A DNA stretch of 9,361 bases from an uncultured Chlamydiae bacterium (lineage in GTDB: Bacteria > Chlamydiota > Chlamydiia > Chlamydiales > SM23-39). Position numbers and translations under genes: made by a program. Below the pieces are notes generated by a model. That model was not told the DNA's origin, searched no databases, and saw only the letters and a program-made list of their open reading frames with translations. Location of the stretch: contig CAIPFQ010000005.1 in NCBI GenBank assembly GCA_903864395.1, positions 1-9,361 on the forward strand, written 5' to 3'. Each line of letters opens with the position of its first letter. Within the stretch, counting starts at the first letter, position 1. Shown here one piece after another: positions 7,802 through 9,361 of the stretch.

Positions 7802-8041
7802 ATGACAGTACAACAAGAAGTAATCAATATTATCGTTGAGCAGCTCGGAGTCGATGTGGCTGATGTGACACCAGAAAAATCGTTCGTTGAAGATTTGAAC
7901 GCCGATTCTTTGGATCTCACAGAGCTCATCATGACGTTTGAAGAAAAATTTGGCTTTGAAATTTCGGAAGAAGACGCTGAAAAACTCAAACTTGTTTCAG
8001 ATGTCATCGAGTACATTGAAAAGCGAAAAACAAATGATTAA
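7802..8041 (+). CDS. acpP: Acyl carrier protein
   Basis: ACP carries growing acyl chains on a phosphopantetheine arm and is the substrate or donor for FabH, FabD, FabG and the lipid A acyltransferases such as LpxD. The product is 79 residues, acidic and the usual size. The attachment site is S36 in the DSL motif of [15 protein letters not shown], and the helix after it ([16 protein letters not shown]) is typical. An in-frame extension upstream to 7754 overlaps fabG and would add 16 unrelated residues; the ATG at 7802 with its ribosome binding site is the real start. The TAA stop at 8039-8041 is the first base triplet of a 70-bp segment duplicated further downstream, so debris begins right at the gene's end. 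Confidence 0.97.
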   Translation: MTVQQEVINIIVEQLGVDVADVTPEKSFVEDLNADSLDLTELIMTFEEKFGFEISEEDAEKLKLVSDVIEYIEKRKTND

Positions 8042-8108
8042 TGAGCTGAAGGGTAGATTGATATCGTTGTCCGAGGGTGTTGTTTAACGCCCTTTGCGCA
8101 TCGATTTC
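8039..8108 (-). pseudogene. Fragment of a NodT/OprM-type outer-membrane efflux gene (copy A)
   Basis: Read on the minus strand this 70-bp piece encodes EIDAQRALNNTLGQRYQSTL and then QLI, matching the equivalent stretch of copy B at 8434-8503 with 64 of 70 bases identical and no gaps. No start is present: the frame meets a stop at 8118-8120 upstream, and the other end runs into acpP. It is therefore a relic. It contains a potential hairpin, GGGTGTT-GTTT-AACGCCC (8075-8092), followed by three T residues. That hairpin falls 33 nt after the acpP stop and might help end transcription. Confidence 0.6.
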
Positions 8109-8292
8109 TCCTTTTTTTTAATGGCTCTTCCTTTTTAAAGTCCTCCAAAAAGCTTCGTTAGAGAGAAGCACCATAGGTGGCCCACTGCAAAGAATGATGC
8201 GCAAGATTTTTTTGGGGAGCGCGAGGGCTTCCCTCGCCTCTGTGGTCGCTCTCTCTGTGGTTCATTTTCTGCTAGCTTGACATAGGAGGATC
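8109..8292. other. Unassigned spacer after acpP
   Basis: I find no recognisable gene or RNA here. It holds a perfect 7-bp stem, GCGAGGG-CTT-CCCTCGC (8221-8237), without a T tract on either strand. It also holds a 28-codon plus-strand frame (8194-8280) encoding a basic then hydrophobic peptide, with no ribosome binding site. TTGACA occurs at 8277-8282 but without a matching -10 element. Confidence 0.4.
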
Positions 8293-8338
8293 AAAATCCA
8301 TCAACAAACAGCAAATAGTCCGTTTGTTGATGGATTTT
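8293..8338 (+). terminator. Perfect 17-bp inverted repeat, probable terminator between the fab run and the efflux relic
   Basis: Positions 8293-8309 and 8322-8338 are exact reverse complements (17 bp), separated by a 12-nt loop. The plus-strand stem ends in TTTT and is followed by ATGATTTTAT, a broken T-rich tail. On the minus strand the stem also ends in TTTT, so it could stop transcription from both sides. It lies 252 nt after acpP and 52 nt beyond the end of the convergent relic. The stem is AT-rich, so strength is uncertain. Confidence 0.5.
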
Positions 8339-8389
8339 ATGATTTTATCGACCGAGAAGAGCTTGAGAAAAAAAGTTAGATAAGCGATC

Positions 8390-8671
8390 TTAAAGATTTG
8401 GACGGAGGGGATCCCACCCGCCTCCTAAAGCTTTAATGAGTTGAATAGTAGATTGATATCGTTGTTCGAGGGTGTTGCTCAACGCCCTTTGCGCATCGAT
8501 TTCCGCCATTTCTGTTCGAATGAGATCAAGTCGATTCGCAATTCCTTTTTCATAGCGCAACTGGGAGAGAGTTTTTATAGATCGATTGAGTGCCGAAAAG
8601 CTTTTGCCCTGCTGTTCTACATCGGCGAGGGCGTCTTCAACTTCCTGTAGAGCCAAAAGAATCGTATTTTC
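8390..8671 (-). pseudogene. C-terminal remnant of a NodT/OprM-type outer-membrane efflux protein (copy B)
   Basis: On the minus strand about 93 codons are open from a stop at 8672-8674 to TAA at 8390-8392. The peptide starts ENTILLALQEVEDALADVEQ, continues through LRYEKGIANRLDLIRTEMAE and AQRALSNTLEQRYQS, and ends LIKALGGGWDPLRPNL. This is the characteristic end of TolC/OprM/NodT outer-membrane channels that partner RND pumps: a helix beginning ALQEVEDAL, RYxxG before the last long helix, and ALGGGW near the C terminus. Whole proteins are about 450-490 residues, so roughly four fifths are missing. The family match continues right up to the in-frame stop, showing that the break is close to 8671. 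There is no ATG start, and no pump or adaptor gene is nearby. I regard it as a dead fragment. Confidence 0.75.
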
Positions 8672-8886
8672 TTAATCTCCTAAGGGCTTTAAGGGCTCGG
8701 CTCTTAAAAACCAGCCAAGGGACTTTGTCCTTTGGAAACCTGAACGTAAAGGAATAAAATGGCTTCCTTGCAGTGATTCATTGATTGAAATTTCAGGGCT
8801 TGTTCACCTGTACAGGGAAAACTTTCGATCAACCAGACAAGGTAATTAGCTAAGGGACAAAAACTGGAATGTAGTAGTAAAAAATG
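8672..8886. other. Unassigned segment between efflux relic and transposase-like fragment
   Basis: About 215 bp with no recognised gene. A minus-strand frame of 64 codons (8704-8898) and a plus-strand frame of 58 codons without an ATG start (8676-8852) are both open, but neither has a ribosome binding site or a family match I trust. At the left boundary TAAGGGCT occurs twice with a 9-bp period (8681-8688, 8690-8697). An imperfect hairpin, TTTAAGGGC-TCG-GCTCTTAAA, lies at 8688-8708. Confidence 0.4.
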
Positions 8887-8939
8887 GAGTTGGTGCATTA
8901 ACGTTTAGTCGTTCAAAAAACAAAAACGTGCACCAACTC
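8887..8939. repeat. Inverted repeat just upstream of the transposase-like frame
   Basis: GAGTTGGTGCA (8887-8897) and TGCACCAACTC (8929-8939) are exact 11-bp complements. The stem can continue after a 3-nt bulge with ACGTTT against AAACGT or AAAACGT. The arm ends one base before the ATG at 8941. It could be a pair of head-to-head element ends, or an RNA hairpin that limits translation of the following frame from read-through transcripts. Confidence 0.6.
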
Positions 8940-8940
8940 T

Positions 8941-9342
8941 ATGCATCCAGTATCCGACAATACGATTCAACATTCAACACAAAAATGTTCAAAAATCCAT
9001 CGCGCCCAGCCAGTCATCGCCAGAAAGGTGATCGCTTTTCAAGAATTGATCCATCTGGAACGTCACAAAAAATCTGCTAGAGAAGCTGCCGAGCTTCTAG
9101 AAGTTCCAAACTCTACTATGCGGTCATGGAGAAATCAAACAAACCATCGGCAGGCTCCAGAAGAGCTCGTTAAGTTTTTCTCAACACCTGTAGGAGCAGA
9201 TTTTTTACAGAGGAATATAATCTCGACTTTGCAGCTTTTGTGGGCTGCCTGCCTTGGCTATTTGTCCTCGGACGTTCGACCTATGGTCGAACTGGGCGAT
9301 TATTTAAACCAGGCAGGGGTTTTTAACCCCTTCCCGATTTAA
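8941..9342 (+). CDS. Truncated transposase-like protein with N-terminal helix-turn-helix
   Basis: The 133-codon frame runs from ATG at 8941 to TAA at 9340-9342. Residues 30-66 are rich in charged helices, and KKSAREAAELLEVPNSTMRS followed by WRNQ (43-66) looks like a helix-turn-helix of the kind found at the start of insertion-sequence transposases. AREAA-LL-VP-ST---W is the usual spacing. Residues 72-104 (APEELVKFFSTPVGADFLQR and after) look like the start of a second helical domain. No catalytic residues are present, since the protein ends too early. From about residue 108 the frame runs inside the palindromic element that begins at 9262, so the natural C terminus appears replaced. No ribosome binding site is seen; a strong hairpin directly precedes the ATG. 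I take it for the N-terminal relic of a transposase, family not securely known. Confidence 0.5.
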   Translation: MHPVSDNTIQHSTQKCSKIHRAQPVIARKVIAFQELIHLERHKKSAREAAELLEVPNSTMRSWRNQTNHRQAPEELVKFFSTPVGADFLQRNIISTLQLLWAACLGYLSSDVRPMVELGDYLNQAGVFNPFPI

Positions 9343-9361
9343 ATAACGCCCCCGAGAACAA
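9262..9361. repeat. Nested palindromic element at the right edge (may continue outside)
   Basis: TTGTCCTCGG (9262-9271) pairs with CCGAGAACAA (9352-9361) with one mismatch. Enclosed are two hairpins. GTTCGACC-TAT-GGTCGAAC (9274-9292) is a perfect 8-bp stem. An imperfect 56-nt hairpin at 9295-9350 has GGCG, TTATTTAAA and AGGGGTT on one arm against AACCCC, TTTAAATAA and CGCC on the other. Together they would fold as a three-way junction. The right arm ends at the last base of the window, so the true boundary is unknown. The form suggests a small non-autonomous repeat or a palindromic transposon end. Confidence 0.65.

Larger units (their letters stand above)
8039..8503. repeat. Direct repeat pair, 70 bp, in the efflux-gene relics
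   Basis: Positions 8039-8108 and 8434-8503 match at 64 of 70 bases without gaps, in the same orientation, 395 bp apart. Both carry the same part of the efflux-protein frame on the minus strand, so the pair comes from two homologous genes or from a partial duplication. Confidence 0.85.

Noticed and set aside
8221..8237. GC-rich 7-bp hairpin considered as a terminator for acpP.
   Set aside because: There is no T tract after it on either strand; the T run at 8205-8213 lies on the wrong side.
8676..8852. Plus-strand open frame containing DFVLWKPERKG, reminiscent of the DFVLWK motif of cysteinyl-tRNA synthetase.
   Set aside because: Only about 15 residues look similar. The GRPGWHIECS motif that should follow is absent, there is no ATG start, and the frame stops soon after. 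Chance or a very short relic cannot be told apart by eye.
8704..8898. Minus-strand frame of 64 codons beginning MHQLHF.
   Set aside because: It starts inside the inverted repeat, has no ribosome binding site and shows no family I recognise. It also overlaps the plus-strand frame, so at most one could be real.
8109..9361. Searched the gene-poor right end for tRNA genes, CRISPR repeats or a toxin-antitoxin pair.
   Set aside because: No cloverleaf with a TTC loop, no regularly spaced repeats and no pair of small overlapping genes with ribosome binding sites was seen.

Overview
The window reads as a chromosomal segment of a member of the Chlamydiota, probably one of the environmental (amoeba-associated) families rather than a classical Chlamydia. 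The main reason is gene order. Two divergent runs, lpxD-skp/ompH-bamA-recR on the minus strand and fabH-fabD-fabG-acpP on the plus strand, reproduce the block I know from Chlamydia trachomatis (CT243 to CT236). A transposase-like fragment and gene debris beside the block fit the less reduced environmental lineages. Species-level placement is not possible from the sequence alone.

Layout. Positions 1-290 hold the 3' end of a plus-strand membrane transporter, apparently of the ATP/ADP-translocase-like (Tlc/Npt-related) family, running convergently into lpxD with only 4 bp between the stop codons. Positions 295-4990 (minus) are a compact run transcribed in the order recR, bamA, skp, lpxD: a recombination mediator, the outer-membrane beta-barrel insertase, its periplasmic chaperone, and an early lipid A acyltransferase. 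A 128-bp divergent intergenic region carries a striking tandem A/T repeat. Positions 5119-8041 (plus) are fabH, fabD, fabG and acpP, the initiation, malonyl-transfer and first-reduction enzymes of type II fatty-acid synthesis plus the carrier protein. The first three overlap at their ends; acpP has its own strong ribosome binding site. The two arms together supply acyl chains and ACP, lipid A acylation and outer-membrane protein assembly, so the block is largely a Gram-negative envelope-building module.

Positions 8042-9361 are different: a gene-poor accessory stretch of debris. It contains two copies (70 bp, 64/70 identical, offset 395 bp) of part of a NodT/OprM-type outer-membrane efflux gene. 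One copy abuts the acpP stop; the other lies within a 94-codon C-terminal remnant. The stretch also holds a perfect 17-bp-stem hairpin likely to act as a terminator, about 215 bp of unassigned sequence, a strong hairpin directly before a transposase-like HTH open frame, and a nested palindromic element at the right edge that supplies the last 26 codons of that frame.

I see no complete novel system. The block is ordinary core metabolism with a few odd points (RecR Toprim lacking its usual glutamate, cysteine pairs in the periplasmic proteins). The most unusual structure is the palindrome-rich right end.
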